In this document: piece after piece, positions 15,456 to 23,452 of the stretch
How positions within the stretch are numbered: the stretch's first letter is position 1
Layout: each line of letters begins with the position of its first letter
Made by a program: the position numbers and the translations under genes
The notes under the pieces: generated by a model
The model's database searches: none
The model's input: the letters and a program-made list of their open reading frames with translations, nothing else
Told to the model about the DNA's origin: nothing
NCBI GenBank assembly: GCA_007125455.1
Contig: SLDE01000041.1
Location: forward strand, 1 to 29,779
Source of the DNA: Ectothiorhodospiraceae bacterium
GTDB lineage: Bacteria; Pseudomonadota; Gammaproteobacteria; Thiohalomonadales; Thiohalomonadaceae
Reading direction: 5' to 3'
DNA length: 29,779 nucleotides

Positions 15456-16922
15456 CTACTTGTCCTGGCCCAAATGGAGGATCTTGATCACCGGTTCGCT
15501 AAGGCGGGGATCTTCGTTAAAGCCGGAGACCAGCAGCACGGTGTTGTTGGTGCGAATAAGCCCGTGTTTGTTGGCGATGGTCTCGCTGAGGATACGCCAG
15601 TTGCTGCTTTGTGCTTTCTTGCTCATGTAGACCGGGACGATCCCCCAGTGCAGTGCCAGCCGACGGCTGACCTGTTCGTTATCGCTCACCCCCACGCAGG
15701 GGCTGGTGGGGCGGGCGGCGGCGATGATGCTGGCGGTCAGGCCGCTGTGGGTGGGGATGATGATCGCCTGAATGTCGAGGTGGTCGGTCATGCCCAGTAC
15801 CGCGCGGGCGATGGCGCGGCGTTGTGGGTCGGTGTCATCTACCTGCCCCTTGAGCTGTTCGGCGTGGAGTTCGTGGCTTTGCTGGTAGCTCTCCATCTCG
15901 CGCACGATCTTGTCCATGGTGGTGATGGCACGTAGCGGGTATTTGCCGTTGGCGCTCTCGCCGGAGAGCATCACCGCATCGGTACCGGCCAGCGCTGCGG
16001 TGGCCACGTCGTTGACCTCGGCGCGGGTGGGACTGGGGTTGCTGATCATTGATTCGAGCATTTGGGTGGCGACGATCACCGGCTTGTTGTGGCGGCGTGC
16101 TGTTTCGATCAGATCCCGCTGGATCAGCGGTACCCGTTCGGCGGGCAGTTCGATCCCCAGGTCGCCGCGGGCGATCATGATGCCGTAGCAGTGGGAAAGG
16201 ATGGCTTCGATGTTTTCCACTGCCTCGGGCTTTTCGATCTTGGCGATGATGGGGATGGGGCTGTGAAGCGCGTTTAGGTGGCTTTGCAGGGTGAGGATGT
16301 CATCGGCGTGGCGCACGAAGCTCAGGGCGAGAAAGTCTGCCCCCAGCTCGGCAGCCAGGGCGGCGTCTTCGCGATCCTTGTCGGTAAAGGCCGAGACGGA
16401 GAGGCGGCTGCCGGGAAGGTTCATCCCCTTGTGGTCGCGCAGTATGCCACCGCTGATCACGCGGCAGTGGATCTCGCGTGCGTGCACCCGTTCGATGGCC
16501 AACTCCAGGTTGCCGTCATCAAGCAGGATGCGCTCATCGGGTTTTACGTCGCGGTGCAGTTGGCGGTACTGGGAGGGGATCAGCCCTTCCTCGCCGAGCA
16601 CATCGCGGGTGGTGACGACTACTCGCTGGCGCGCCTTGAGGGTGATGGCGCCGTCGGCGAAGCGCCCGGTGCGGATCTTGGGGCCACACAGATCCATCAG
16701 GATCGCCACATGGCGACCCAGTTCGATGGCTGCCTTGCGCACCAGGGCGAAGGTGCTGCGGTGTTGGGCGTGGTCGCCGTGGGAGAGGTTGAGGCGCACC
16801 ACGTCCACCCCGTTTTTGAGAACCTTGTTGACCATCTCCGGGCTGTTGCTGGCTGGGCCCAGGGTGGCGATGATCTTGGTACGGCGTTGCTGTGCTGCCT
16901 GCTTTTGTGCCGATGTGGGCAT
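15456..16922 (-). CDS. pyk: Pyruvate kinase
   Basis: 488 residues from the ATG at 16922, chosen because AAAGGA lies just upstream; a longer frame would begin inside an intergenic repeat. It converts phosphoenolpyruvate and ADP to pyruvate and ATP. Family motifs are clear: RRTKIIATLGPAS, VRLNLSHGD, the active-site block IPIIAKIEKPEAVENIEAIL, MIARGDLGIELPAERVP, and VIVATQMLESMI. The loop that sets potassium dependence reads DLCGPKIRTG with Lys82 where K+-dependent enzymes have Glu (GPEIRTG), so activity is probably independent of K+. It heads the pyk-sixA-CHAD operon, with a repeat pair between it and mutS. Confidence 0.96.
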   Translation of the reverse strand: MPTSAQKQAAQQRRTKIIATLGPASNSPEMVNKVLKNGVDVVRLNLSHGDHAQHRSTFALVRKAAIELGRHVAILMDLCGPKIRTGRFADGAITLKARQRVVVTTRDVLGEEGLIPSQYRQLHRDVKPDERILLDDGNLELAIERVHAREIHCRVISGGILRDHKGMNLPGSRLSVSAFTDKDREDAALAAELGADFLALSFVRHADDILTLQSHLNALHSPIPIIAKIEKPEAVENIEAILSHCYGIMIARGDLGIELPAERVPLIQRDLIETARRHNKPVIVATQMLESMISNPSPTRAEVNDVATAALAGTDAVMLSGESANGKYPLRAITTMDKIVREMESYQQSHELHAEQLKGQVDDTDPQRRAIARAVLGMTDHLDIQAIIIPTHSGLTASIIAAARPTSPCVGVSDNEQVSRRLALHWGIVPVYMSKKAQSSNWRILSETIANKHGLIRTNNTVLLVSGFNEDPRLSEPVIKILHLGQDK

Positions 16923-16953
16923 GGGGTGTCCTTTGGTAACGAAAAACGGGTTT

Positions 16954-17063
16954 GCCACAGAGGGCACAGGGATCACGGAGTGGATTATCGGTGAGTATCT
17001 TGCTCCTGTCGCCTGTCATAGCGAGATGATCACTTCTGTATCCGTGCTCTCTGTGTTGAAAGG
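16954..17063. repeat. Second inverted repeat pair, CACAGAG type, between pyk and mutS
   Basis: The left arm at 16954-16981 reads GCCACAGAGGGCACAGGG and then ATCACGGAG. The right arm near 17031-17063 is an approximate reverse complement (CCGTGCTCTCTGTGTTG). About 50 nt separate them. The right arm abuts the mutS stop and the left arm lies just before the pyk ribosome site, so the element fills the whole gap. CCACAGAGRRCACAGAG-type strings are a widely dispersed intergenic repeat as I recall; the organisation mirrors the pair at 1190-1364 but the unit differs. Confidence 0.65.
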
Positions 17064-17067
17064 TCTT

Positions 17068-19638
17068 TTATAGCAGGGATTTTAACTGGTAAAGCTGCTG
17101 CAGGGCCTCGCGGGGGCTGAGTTCGTCCGGGTCGAGCTCAGCCAGGGTCTGCTCCAGTGGTGAGGGCGGCACCGGGGCCGGTGTTGCTGGCGGATCGAAC
17201 AGGCTAAGCTGTGGGGTGGTGGCGGCATCGTTGGCGCTGTGTTGCTCCAGTTGGTGGAGCTTTTGCCGTGCGCGTTGGATCACCTCCCGTGGCACACCAG
17301 CCAGCTGCGCTACCTGTAGCCCATAGCTCTGGCTGGCCGGACCCTCCTTTACGCTGTGCATGAAGACGATCTGCTCGCCGTGCTCCACCGCATCCAGGTG
17401 GACATTGACCACGCCGGGCAGCAGTTCGGGCAGGCAGGTCAACTCGAAGTAGTGGGTGGCGAACAGGGTCCAGGCGCGCAGCCGTTCGGCCAGCTCCCAG
17501 GCGCAGGCCCAGGCGAGCGACATGCCATCGAAGGTGGAGGTGCCACGGCCCACCTCGTCCATCAGTACCAGGCTCTGCGCGGTGGCGTTGTGGAGGATGT
17601 TGGCGGTCTCGGTCATCTCTACCATGAAGGTGGAGCGACCGGTGGCCAGGTCGTCCGAGGCACCGATACGGGTGAAGATCCGATCGATGGGGCCGATGCG
17701 CGCACTCTGGGCGGGGACGAAGCTGCCGATGTGCGCCAGCAGTACGATCAGCGCGGTTTGGCGCATGTAGGTGGACTTGCCGCCCATGTTGGGGCCGGTG
17801 ATCAGCAGCATGCGGCGGCTGTCGTCCATCTGCAGATCGTTGGCGACAAAGGGGCTGTCCATGGTCTGTTCTACGACCAGGTGGCGACCGCCCTGGATGG
17901 CGATCCCCGGGGCGCTATCCAGCTGCGGGGCGCGCAGGTCCAGGGCGTCGGCCCGTTCGGCCAGGTTGTTGAGGGCATCAAGGCGCGCCAGGGCCCCGGC
18001 ACAGAGCTGCAATGGCGCGAGCTGCTCGCCCAGTTGGTCGAGTAGTCCTTCATAGAGGTGTTTCTCCCGTGCCAGCGCCCGTTCGGTGGCGGAGAGGGCC
18101 TTGTCTTCGAAGGCCTTGAGTTCGGGGGTGATGTAGCGCTCGGCGGCCTTGAGGGTCTGGCGGCGCTGGTAGTCATCGGGCACCTTGTCGCTCTGGGCGC
18201 GGCTGACTTCGATGTAATAGCCATGCACCTTGTTGTAGCTGACCTTGAGGGTGGCGATGCCGCTGCGCTCGCGTTCACGGGTTTCCAGGTCGAGCAGGTA
18301 CTGGCTGGCGTTGGCGCGGATCGCTCGCAGGTCATCCAGCTCGCTGTCGTAGCCTTCGGCGATCACCCCGCCATCGCGGATCAGTACCGGCGGTTCGTCG
18401 ATCACCGCCTCGTTTAGCAGGTGGAGGACCTCGGGTTGCTCGCCGATCTCGGCGGCGGTCTCGCTCAGCAGGGGGGAGTCGAGGGGGCTGAGCTGTGCCT
18501 GCAGGGCGGGTAAGCGAGCCAGGGCGGTGCGTAGCTGGGTGAGATCGCGGGGACGGGCGCTGCGCAGGGCGATGCGGCTGAGGATCCGTTCGATGTCGCC
18601 GATCCCGCGCAACTGATCGCGCAGTGTCTCGAAACGGGCCTCCTCCTGCAGGGTGGCGATGGCCTGCTGGCGGGCGCGCAGGGTCTGCTGCTTGCGCAAT
18701 GGGCGGTTGAGCCAGCGGCGCAGCAGGCGGCTGCCCATGGCGGTGGTACAGCGATCCAGTACCGCCGCGAGGGTGTGGCGGGGATCGCCGGCGAGGTTGT
18801 ATTCCAGCTCCAGGTTGCGCCGGGTGGCGGCGTCGAGGATCACCGCCTCGTCGTGACGCTCCACTGCCAGACCGCGCAGGTGGGGCAGGGCGGCGCGCTG
18901 GGTGTCCTGGACGTATTGCAGCAGCGCCCCGGCGGCACCGATGGCCAGTGGCAGTCCGGCGCAACCAAAGCCGCTCAGGTCGCGGGTGCCGAACTGTTGG
19001 CAGAGCAGGCGGGTGGCGCTATCGCTCTCGAACTGCCAGGGTGGGCTGCGGCGCTGGGTGGTGGTGGGCAGCGGCAGCTTGTCCGGCAGCTCGTCGTTGA
19101 GTAGCAGCTCTGCCGGACGCAGCCGCTCCAGCTCGGCCTGCAGGGCCTCGTCGCTGCTCAGCTGCTGCACGGTAAAGCGACCGCTGCTTAACTCCAGTGC
19201 GGCCAGGCCGTAGCCCTGCGGGTTTGCAGTGAGGGCGCAGATCAGGTTGTCGCGCCGCTCCTCCAGCAGGGCCTCGTCGGTGACGGTGCCGGGGGTGATG
19301 ATGCGTACCACCTTGCGCTCTACCGGCCCCTTGCTGGTGGCCGGGTCGCCCACCTGTTCGCACAGCGCCACCGACTCACCAAGGCGTACCAGTCGTGCCA
19401 GGTAGCCCTCTACCGCGTGGTAGGGCACCCCGGCCATGGGGATGGGCTCGCCCGCCGAGGCACCGCGCGCGGTGAGGGTGATGTCGAGCAGCTCGGCGGC
19501 GCGGCGCGCGTCATCGTAGAACAGCTCGTAAAAGTCGCCCATGCGGTAAAACAGCAGCATCTGCGGGAATTCGGCCTTGATGCGCAGGTATTGCTGCATC
19601 ATCGGTGTATGGGCGGTGGGGGTACTCTTGCTGGTCAC
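17068..19638 (-). CDS. mutS: DNA mismatch repair protein MutS
   Basis: 856 residues, the usual length, starting with GTG at 19638; the alignment with E. coli MutS at HTPMMQQYL supports this start. Domain I carries the mismatch-reading Phe36-Tyr-Glu38 in FYRMGDFYELFYDD. The ATPase has Walker A GPNMGGKST at residues 615-623, then SARIGPIDRIFTRIGASDDL, a Walker B region LVLMDEVGRGTSTFDG and the LFATHYFELT block. The C-terminus (LDPDELSPREALQQLYQL) is the tetramerisation tail. It binds mismatches and starts repair with MutL. It appears monocistronic and is part of the mutS-recA neighbourhood common in gammaproteobacteria. Confidence 0.98.
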   Translation of the reverse strand: MTSKSTPTAHTPMMQQYLRIKAEFPQMLLFYRMGDFYELFYDDARRAAELLDITLTARGASAGEPIPMAGVPYHAVEGYLARLVRLGESVALCEQVGDPATSKGPVERKVVRIITPGTVTDEALLEERRDNLICALTANPQGYGLAALELSSGRFTVQQLSSDEALQAELERLRPAELLLNDELPDKLPLPTTTQRRSPPWQFESDSATRLLCQQFGTRDLSGFGCAGLPLAIGAAGALLQYVQDTQRAALPHLRGLAVERHDEAVILDAATRRNLELEYNLAGDPRHTLAAVLDRCTTAMGSRLLRRWLNRPLRKQQTLRARQQAIATLQEEARFETLRDQLRGIGDIERILSRIALRSARPRDLTQLRTALARLPALQAQLSPLDSPLLSETAAEIGEQPEVLHLLNEAVIDEPPVLIRDGGVIAEGYDSELDDLRAIRANASQYLLDLETRERERSGIATLKVSYNKVHGYYIEVSRAQSDKVPDDYQRRQTLKAAERYITPELKAFEDKALSATERALAREKHLYEGLLDQLGEQLAPLQLCAGALARLDALNNLAERADALDLRAPQLDSAPGIAIQGGRHLVVEQTMDSPFVANDLQMDDSRRMLLITGPNMGGKSTYMRQTALIVLLAHIGSFVPAQSARIGPIDRIFTRIGASDDLATGRSTFMVEMTETANILHNATAQSLVLMDEVGRGTSTFDGMSLAWACAWELAERLRAWTLFATHYFELTCLPELLPGVVNVHLDAVEHGEQIVFMHSVKEGPASQSYGLQVAQLAGVPREVIQRARQKLHQLEQHSANDAATTPQLSLFDPPATPAPVPPSPLEQTLAELDPDELSPREALQQLYQLKSLL

Positions 19639-19802
19639 GTTGATCCGGCGTTTGGTCGAAGTGGGTGGTCCGACAAAATCTTAGTCAGGTCAGCCGCCAA
19701 ACATAACATAATCGTGAGCCCTTAGGCAGGGGGGGATTTTGTTGCTTGCGCGGGGCGTCGAGGTTTGTTAACTATGGGGAATAAACAGAATCGGTATCTA
19801 CT

Positions 19803-19905
19803 CGCCCCACCCCCTTGAGGGGATAGGGCTGGGGTGGGGGGGGTGGCGAATATTCCCCCTCACCTTAACCCTCTCCTCCAATGGGGGAGATGAAAGGGGG
19901 CGAGC
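19803..19905. repeat. Nested G/C-run palindromes upstream of the PilZ gene
   Basis: The mutS-PilZ gap (19639-19942) contains two inverted copies of a CCCTCACC..AACCCTCTCC-type sequence. One reads on the minus strand at about 19815-19840 and one on the plus strand at 19856-19880. TCTCCTCC / GGGGGAGA form a hairpin near 19872-19890, enclosed by CCCCCTCA / GGGGG. An 8-G run occurs at about 19836-19843. From memory these are common intergenic repeats in gammaproteobacteria. I see no gene in this gap, which must also contain the mutS and PilZ promoters. Confidence 0.6.
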
Positions 19906-19942
19906 AGTTACCAGAATCGATAAGATGAGGCGGAGGTGGGCT

Positions 19943-20248
19943 ATGCTGTATCGCGGCGACTATAGCGAAAAGCGGGACTTCATGCGGATGGCGGTGGGCT
20001 GTGCGATGCAGTTTCGTATCTATGGCGATGGTGATATGTATCAGGCCACGGTGCGCGATCTGAGTGCCTCGGGGCTGGGGTTTGTCAGTCAGCAGGGGGT
20101 CTTGGAAGGGGCGACACTGGAGCTGATCGTCAGCCCGGAAAAGGCGATCACCCCGCCGCTCCATGCCCGTGCCGAGGTGGTGCGGGTGGTGCAGCAGGGG
20201 CCGAGTGAGTGGGAGATTGGGGTGAAGATCGTCGAACACCTTTCCTGA
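19943..20248 (+). CDS. PilZ-domain c-di-GMP-binding protein
   Basis: 101 residues from the ATG at 19943, preceded 6 nt upstream by GGAGG (19932-19936); an ATG at 19925 lacks such a site. The protein is a single PilZ domain. The RxxxR motif is R11-DFM-R15 and the D/NxSxxG motif is D39-L-S41-A-S-G44, so both ligand-binding elements are intact and it should bind c-di-GMP. No membrane segment is present. As a stand-alone PilZ protein it probably relays c-di-GMP to a partner such as a pilus or flagellar component. It converges on the small hypothetical gene with a 5-nt gap. Confidence 0.92.
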   Translation: MLYRGDYSEKRDFMRMAVGCAMQFRIYGDGDMYQATVRDLSASGLGFVSQQGVLEGATLELIVSPEKAITPPLHARAEVVRVVQQGPSEWEIGVKIVEHLS

Positions 20249-20253
20249 GGGGA

Positions 20254-20616
20254 CTAGACGTATTCATCCACCCGTGGCATCAGTTCAATCCCGCTAGTAA
20301 AGCGTTGTCCCTCTGCCGCTTGCTCCTGGTAGGCATCGAGGGCGCGCCGCACCCCCATCGGTTCACTGTCCATGCGAAAGGTGTTGCCGCCGCCGTGGCG
20401 CGCCTGATCAACGCGGGCCTTCTGTACCAGCTGTTGGTAGTCTGGGCTATCGTTGTCGGCCCGGCGCGGTGCCGCACGAGGCTCGGCCGAACGGGGGCCT
20501 TGGCTCTGCTGGCGTTCAACCGCCTCCTCGCGTCGACTGGCACCATAGCCGCCCGTATCCCGGCGCTCGGGGGCGGGGAGTGACCAGGGGTTGAGGGGGC
20601 TGCCATTGATTTCCAT
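20254..20616 (-). CDS. Small disordered hypothetical protein
   Basis: 120 residues (MEINGSPLNPWSLPAPERR...). The central part is low-complexity and charged (Arg, Glu, Gln, Ala), likely disordered. The C-terminal third, VRRALDAYQEQAAEGQR then SGIELMPRVDEYV, resembles the short conserved end of hypothetical proteins near recA in other gammaproteobacteria, as I remember them. I cannot assign a function. The minus frame is preferred over overlapping plus-strand frames because it begins and ends neatly between its neighbours and has a coherent composition. It is divergent from pncC across 47 nt. No strong ribosome site is seen. Confidence 0.6.
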   Translation of the reverse strand: MEINGSPLNPWSLPAPERRDTGGYGASRREEAVERQQSQGPRSAEPRAAPRRADNDSPDYQQLVQKARVDQARHGGGNTFRMDSEPMGVRRALDAYQEQAAEGQRFTSGIELMPRVDEYV

Positions 20617-20663
20617 GGTTCGTAGTGGGCGCAGTCTATTAGTTAACCGAAGGATAATCCTAG

Positions 20664-21173
20664 ATGAAAATCATGCCCTTGGATAGTCCCGATGATGTGC
20701 TGTTGCAGGATCTGGCTGCCCGGACGGCAGAACGCCTGTCGCGGCGTGGCTGGCGATTGGCCACGGCCGAGTCCTGCACCGGTGGCTGGGTGGCCAAGCT
20801 GTGCACCGATCTGGCGGGTTCCTCCCACTGGTTCGACAGTGGGTTTGTCACCTATAGCAACCAGGCCAAGCAGCGCATGTTGGGTGTTCGTGCCGATGCT
20901 CTGGCGACCCACGGTGCGGTGAGCGAGGCGGTGGTGGCGCAGATGGTGGCTGGGGCCCTGGCCAACAGCGAGGCCGAGGTGGCGCTGGCGATCAGCGGGA
21001 TCGCCGGGCCGGGTGGTGGCAGTGACGCCAAGCCGGTGGGTATGGTCTGTTTTGCCTGGGGCCTGGCTGGTGCCTCCCCTCAAACCGCGACCTGCCGCTT
21101 CGCGGGGGAGCGGGAGGCGGTACGCCGTCAGGCGGTGGCCTGGGCGCTGGAGGGGGTATTGGCGCGTGTCTGA
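20664..21173 (+). CDS. pncC: Nicotinamide-nucleotide amidase (CinA C-terminal type)
   Basis: 169 residues, the short PncC/YgaD form without the CinA N-terminal domain. It deamidates NMN to NaMN in pyridine-nucleotide salvage. The catalytic Ser37 lies in ATAESCTGGWVAK, and GIAGPGGGSDAKPVGMV is the second signature. AAGGA (20650-20654) precedes the ATG at 20664 by 9 nt; a second ATG at 20673 is possible. The gene leads a run of closely spaced plus-strand genes through thpR to recA. Its end overlaps the thpR start by 8 nt. Confidence 0.95.
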   Translation: MKIMPLDSPDDVLLQDLAARTAERLSRRGWRLATAESCTGGWVAKLCTDLAGSSHWFDSGFVTYSNQAKQRMLGVRADALATHGAVSEAVVAQMVAGALANSEAEVALAISGIAGPGGGSDAKPVGMVCFAWGLAGASPQTATCRFAGEREAVRRQAVAWALEGVLARV

Positions 21174-21693
21174 AGCATCCCGGTCCCAGCGCCTGTTCTT
21201 TGCCCTCTGGCCGGATGCGGGGGAGCGCCGTCAGTTGGCGGCGTTGCTGCCGGTTTTGGCGCAGGGTGGTGGTCGTCCGGTACCTGCCGACAACCTACAC
21301 CTTACCTTGGCCTTTCTCGGCCAGGTGACGCCCGCGCAGCGCCAGTGCATGGAGGCCTGGGCCGACACGCTCAACCCGCCCCCCCTTGAGTTGATCTTGG
21401 ATCGCCTTGAGCACTGGCCTGGCCCACGGATCGCCTGGCTGGGGCCGTCGGCCTGGCCTGAGGCGCTGGATGTACTGGCCGCCAGTCTGGCCGAGGGGAT
21501 GCGGCAATGCGGCCTCCAGCCGGATACACGCCCTTACACCCCCCACGTCACCCTGCTGCGCAAGGCCCCGGGCCTGCCCGCTGTGCCAACGGGGCTGCCA
21601 GTGCCGTGGCGTACGCGCAGTTTCGTGCTGTGCGAGTCCCGCTCCGATGGGGATGGCGTGGTGTATCGGGTGCTCCGGCGCTGGGATGCGTAA
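21166..21693 (+). CDS. thpR: RNA 2',3'-cyclic phosphodiesterase
   Basis: 175 residues from GTG at 21166, overlapping the pncC stop by 8 nt, with GGAGGGGG (21149-21156) 9 nt upstream. Earlier in-frame starts would lie well inside pncC. The 2H phosphoesterase signature is present twice: HLTLAFLG and HVTLLR, both H-x-T-x. The start SQRLFFALWPD is typical of this family, once called 2'-5' RNA ligase LigT. It opens 2',3'-cyclic phosphate ends on RNA in vitro. It is probably co-transcribed with pncC; recA follows after 122 nt. Confidence 0.93.
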   Translation: MSEASRSQRLFFALWPDAGERRQLAALLPVLAQGGGRPVPADNLHLTLAFLGQVTPAQRQCMEAWADTLNPPPLELILDRLEHWPGPRIAWLGPSAWPEALDVLAASLAEGMRQCGLQPDTRPYTPHVTLLRKAPGLPAVPTGLPVPWRTRSFVLCESRSDGDGVVYRVLRRWDA

Positions 21694-21815
21694 AGCCCTT
21701 TGCGATTGGCCCTTTTTCCCCCCTCCCCATCTATGTGATAATCACTCTTCTTTTGATTCTTGGCGGCGGCAGGTAGGCGGTCGTCTCGCTACAACCCCCT
21801 TACTGGAGGCAGACA

Positions 21816-22856
21816 ATGGATGACAACAAGCGCAAGGCGCTAAGTGCGGCACTGAGTCAGATCGAAAAGCAGTTCGGCAAGGGATCGGTGATGCGCATGG
21901 GCGATGAGACCGCTGTGCGTGATATCCAGGCGATCTCTACCGGTTCATTGGGGCTGGACGTGGCGCTGGGGATTGGCGGGCTGCCACGCGGGCGCGTTGT
22001 GGAGATCTATGGGCCGGAGTCTTCCGGTAAGACCACACTGACCCTGCAGGTGATTGCCGAGGCCCAGAAAGTGGGCGGCACCTGCGCCTTCGTCGATGCC
22101 GAGCATGCCCTGGACCCACAGTATGCGGGCAAGCTGGGGGTCAACGTAGATGACCTGTTGGTCTCTCAGCCCGATACCGGTGAGCAGGCCCTGGAGATCA
22201 CCGACATGTTGGTGCGTTCCGGTGCGGTGGATGTGGTAGTGGTCGACTCGGTCGCCGCCCTGACCCCCAAGGCCGAGATCGAGGGCGATATGGGCGACTC
22301 CCATGTGGGCCTGCAGGCGCGCCTGATGTCCCAGGCACTGCGCAAGCTCACCGCCAATATCAAGCGCTCCAACACCCTGGTGATCTTCATCAACCAGATC
22401 CGCATGAAGATTGGTGTGATGTTTGGCAGCCCCGAGACCACCACCGGCGGTAATGCGCTCAAGTTCTACTCCTCGGTGCGCCTGGATATCCGTCGCATCG
22501 GTGCGATCAAGAAGGGCGACGAGGTGGTCGGCTCCGAGACCCGGGTCAAGGTCGTCAAAAACAAGGTTGCCCCACCGTTCAAACAGACCGAGTTCGACAT
22601 CCTCTACGGCGAGGGGATCTCCCGTGAGGGCGAGATCATCGACATGGGTGTCAAGCTCAATATGGTCGACAAGTCGGGTGCCTGGTACAGCTACAATGGT
22701 GAGAAGATCGGCCAGGGCAAGGACAATGTGCGTACCTTCCTCAAGGAGCACCCGGAGATGGCCAATGAGATTGACGGGCGGATCCGTGCCGAGCTGCTGC
22801 CAAAGACCGGTGGTGCGCCCGCCGAGACAGAGGAAGCGGCTGAGTCCGAGGCTTGA
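21816..22856 (+). CDS. recA: Recombinase RecA
   Basis: 346 residues with GGAGG 6 nt before the ATG. It forms the ATP-dependent filament on single-stranded DNA for strand exchange and SOS induction. Walker A is GPESSGKTT, and the L1/L2-loop blocks (EGDMGDSHVGLQARLMSQAL; NQIRMKIGVMFGSPETTTGG) are intact. The acidic tail ends ETEEAAESEA. GATAAT at 21737-21742 within TGTGATAAT could be an extended -10, but I could not find a CTGT-N8-ACAG LexA box in 21694-21815. recX follows with a 1-nt overlap (TGATG). Confidence 0.98.
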   Translation: MDDNKRKALSAALSQIEKQFGKGSVMRMGDETAVRDIQAISTGSLGLDVALGIGGLPRGRVVEIYGPESSGKTTLTLQVIAEAQKVGGTCAFVDAEHALDPQYAGKLGVNVDDLLVSQPDTGEQALEITDMLVRSGAVDVVVVDSVAALTPKAEIEGDMGDSHVGLQARLMSQALRKLTANIKRSNTLVIFINQIRMKIGVMFGSPETTTGGNALKFYSSVRLDIRRIGAIKKGDEVVGSETRVKVVKNKVAPPFKQTEFDILYGEGISREGEIIDMGVKLNMVDKSGAWYSYNGEKIGQGKDNVRTFLKEHPEMANEIDGRIRAELLPKTGGAPAETEEAAESEA

Positions 22857-23302
22857 TGGCGGAACTGCGCGAGCTGCATCATGCCGCCGTGGCGATGCTT
22901 GCACGGCGTGAGCACTCTCATCAGGAGTTGCTGCACAAACTCAGCAGCAAGGGGCATGAGGCCGCGTTATGTGAGCAGGTATTGCAGGAACTGGAGGCCC
23001 AGGGGCTGCTCAGCGATCAACGCTACGCCGAGGCCTATGTGCGTATGCGCGCCAACCGGGGCTATGGCCCGGTGCGCATTCGTCACGAGCTAAGGGAGAA
23101 GGGGGTTTCCTCCATCATCGCCACCGCCGAACTGGAACAGGCCGAGGTCGACTGGCTTGAACTGGCACGGGAGGTGCGGAAAAAGCGTTTCGGCGACGCC
23201 CCCCCAGTAGACTTTGCCGAACGGGCCAAACAGATGCGTTTTTTGCAGTACCGTGGCTTTAGCCAGGAACAAATTAACTTTGCCACCGAGGGTGCCGAGT
23301 AG
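22856..23302 (+). CDS. recX: RecA regulator RecX
   Basis: 148 residues from the ATG at 22856, whose A is the last base of the recA stop, so translation is probably coupled. RecX caps RecA filaments and inhibits RecA. The three-helix repeat plan is visible: AVAMLARREHSHQELLHKL, then LEAQGLLSDQRYAEAYVRMR with the family's L-[SN]-D-x-R-[YF]-A block, RGYGPVRIRHELREKG, and the final AKQMRFLQYRGFSQEQINF. The length is close to typical. Confidence 0.95.
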   Translation: MAELRELHHAAVAMLARREHSHQELLHKLSSKGHEAALCEQVLQELEAQGLLSDQRYAEAYVRMRANRGYGPVRIRHELREKGVSSIIATAELEQAEVDWLELAREVRKKRFGDAPPVDFAERAKQMRFLQYRGFSQEQINFATEGAE

Positions 23303-23415
23303 AGGTGCCGTAAACAGTACACCGCCGTGCTCGCAATCCCTTGCTGTGGTGGGTGTCTGCAATGGTCTCCTCTGTGAACGCTGTGTCCTTATGTGGCTGA
23401 GTCTTTATTTTTTAA

Positions 23416-23433
23416 GGCACCCGTTCGGGTGTC
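23416..23433 (+). promoter_or_regulatory. Stem-loop in the alaS leader
   Basis: GGCACCC (23416-23422) pairs with GGGTGTC (23427-23433), 7 bp with one G-T wobble, around a GTTC tetraloop. It begins 37 nt before the alaS start. A T-rich stretch precedes rather than follows it, so it is not a terminator of recX. It could influence alaS translation; no direct evidence. Confidence 0.4.
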
Positions 23434-23452
23434 GCCCTATGGGATGAATGTG

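Noticed and set aside
20209..20583. A plus-strand frame opposite the small hypothetical gene
   Set aside because: It begins inside the PilZ gene, and the minus-strand frame fits the gap between neighbours better.
21945..22904. A 319-codon open frame antisense to recA/recX
   Set aside because: Shadow of two certain genes; composition is His/Leu-rich as expected from antisense of GC-rich coding DNA.
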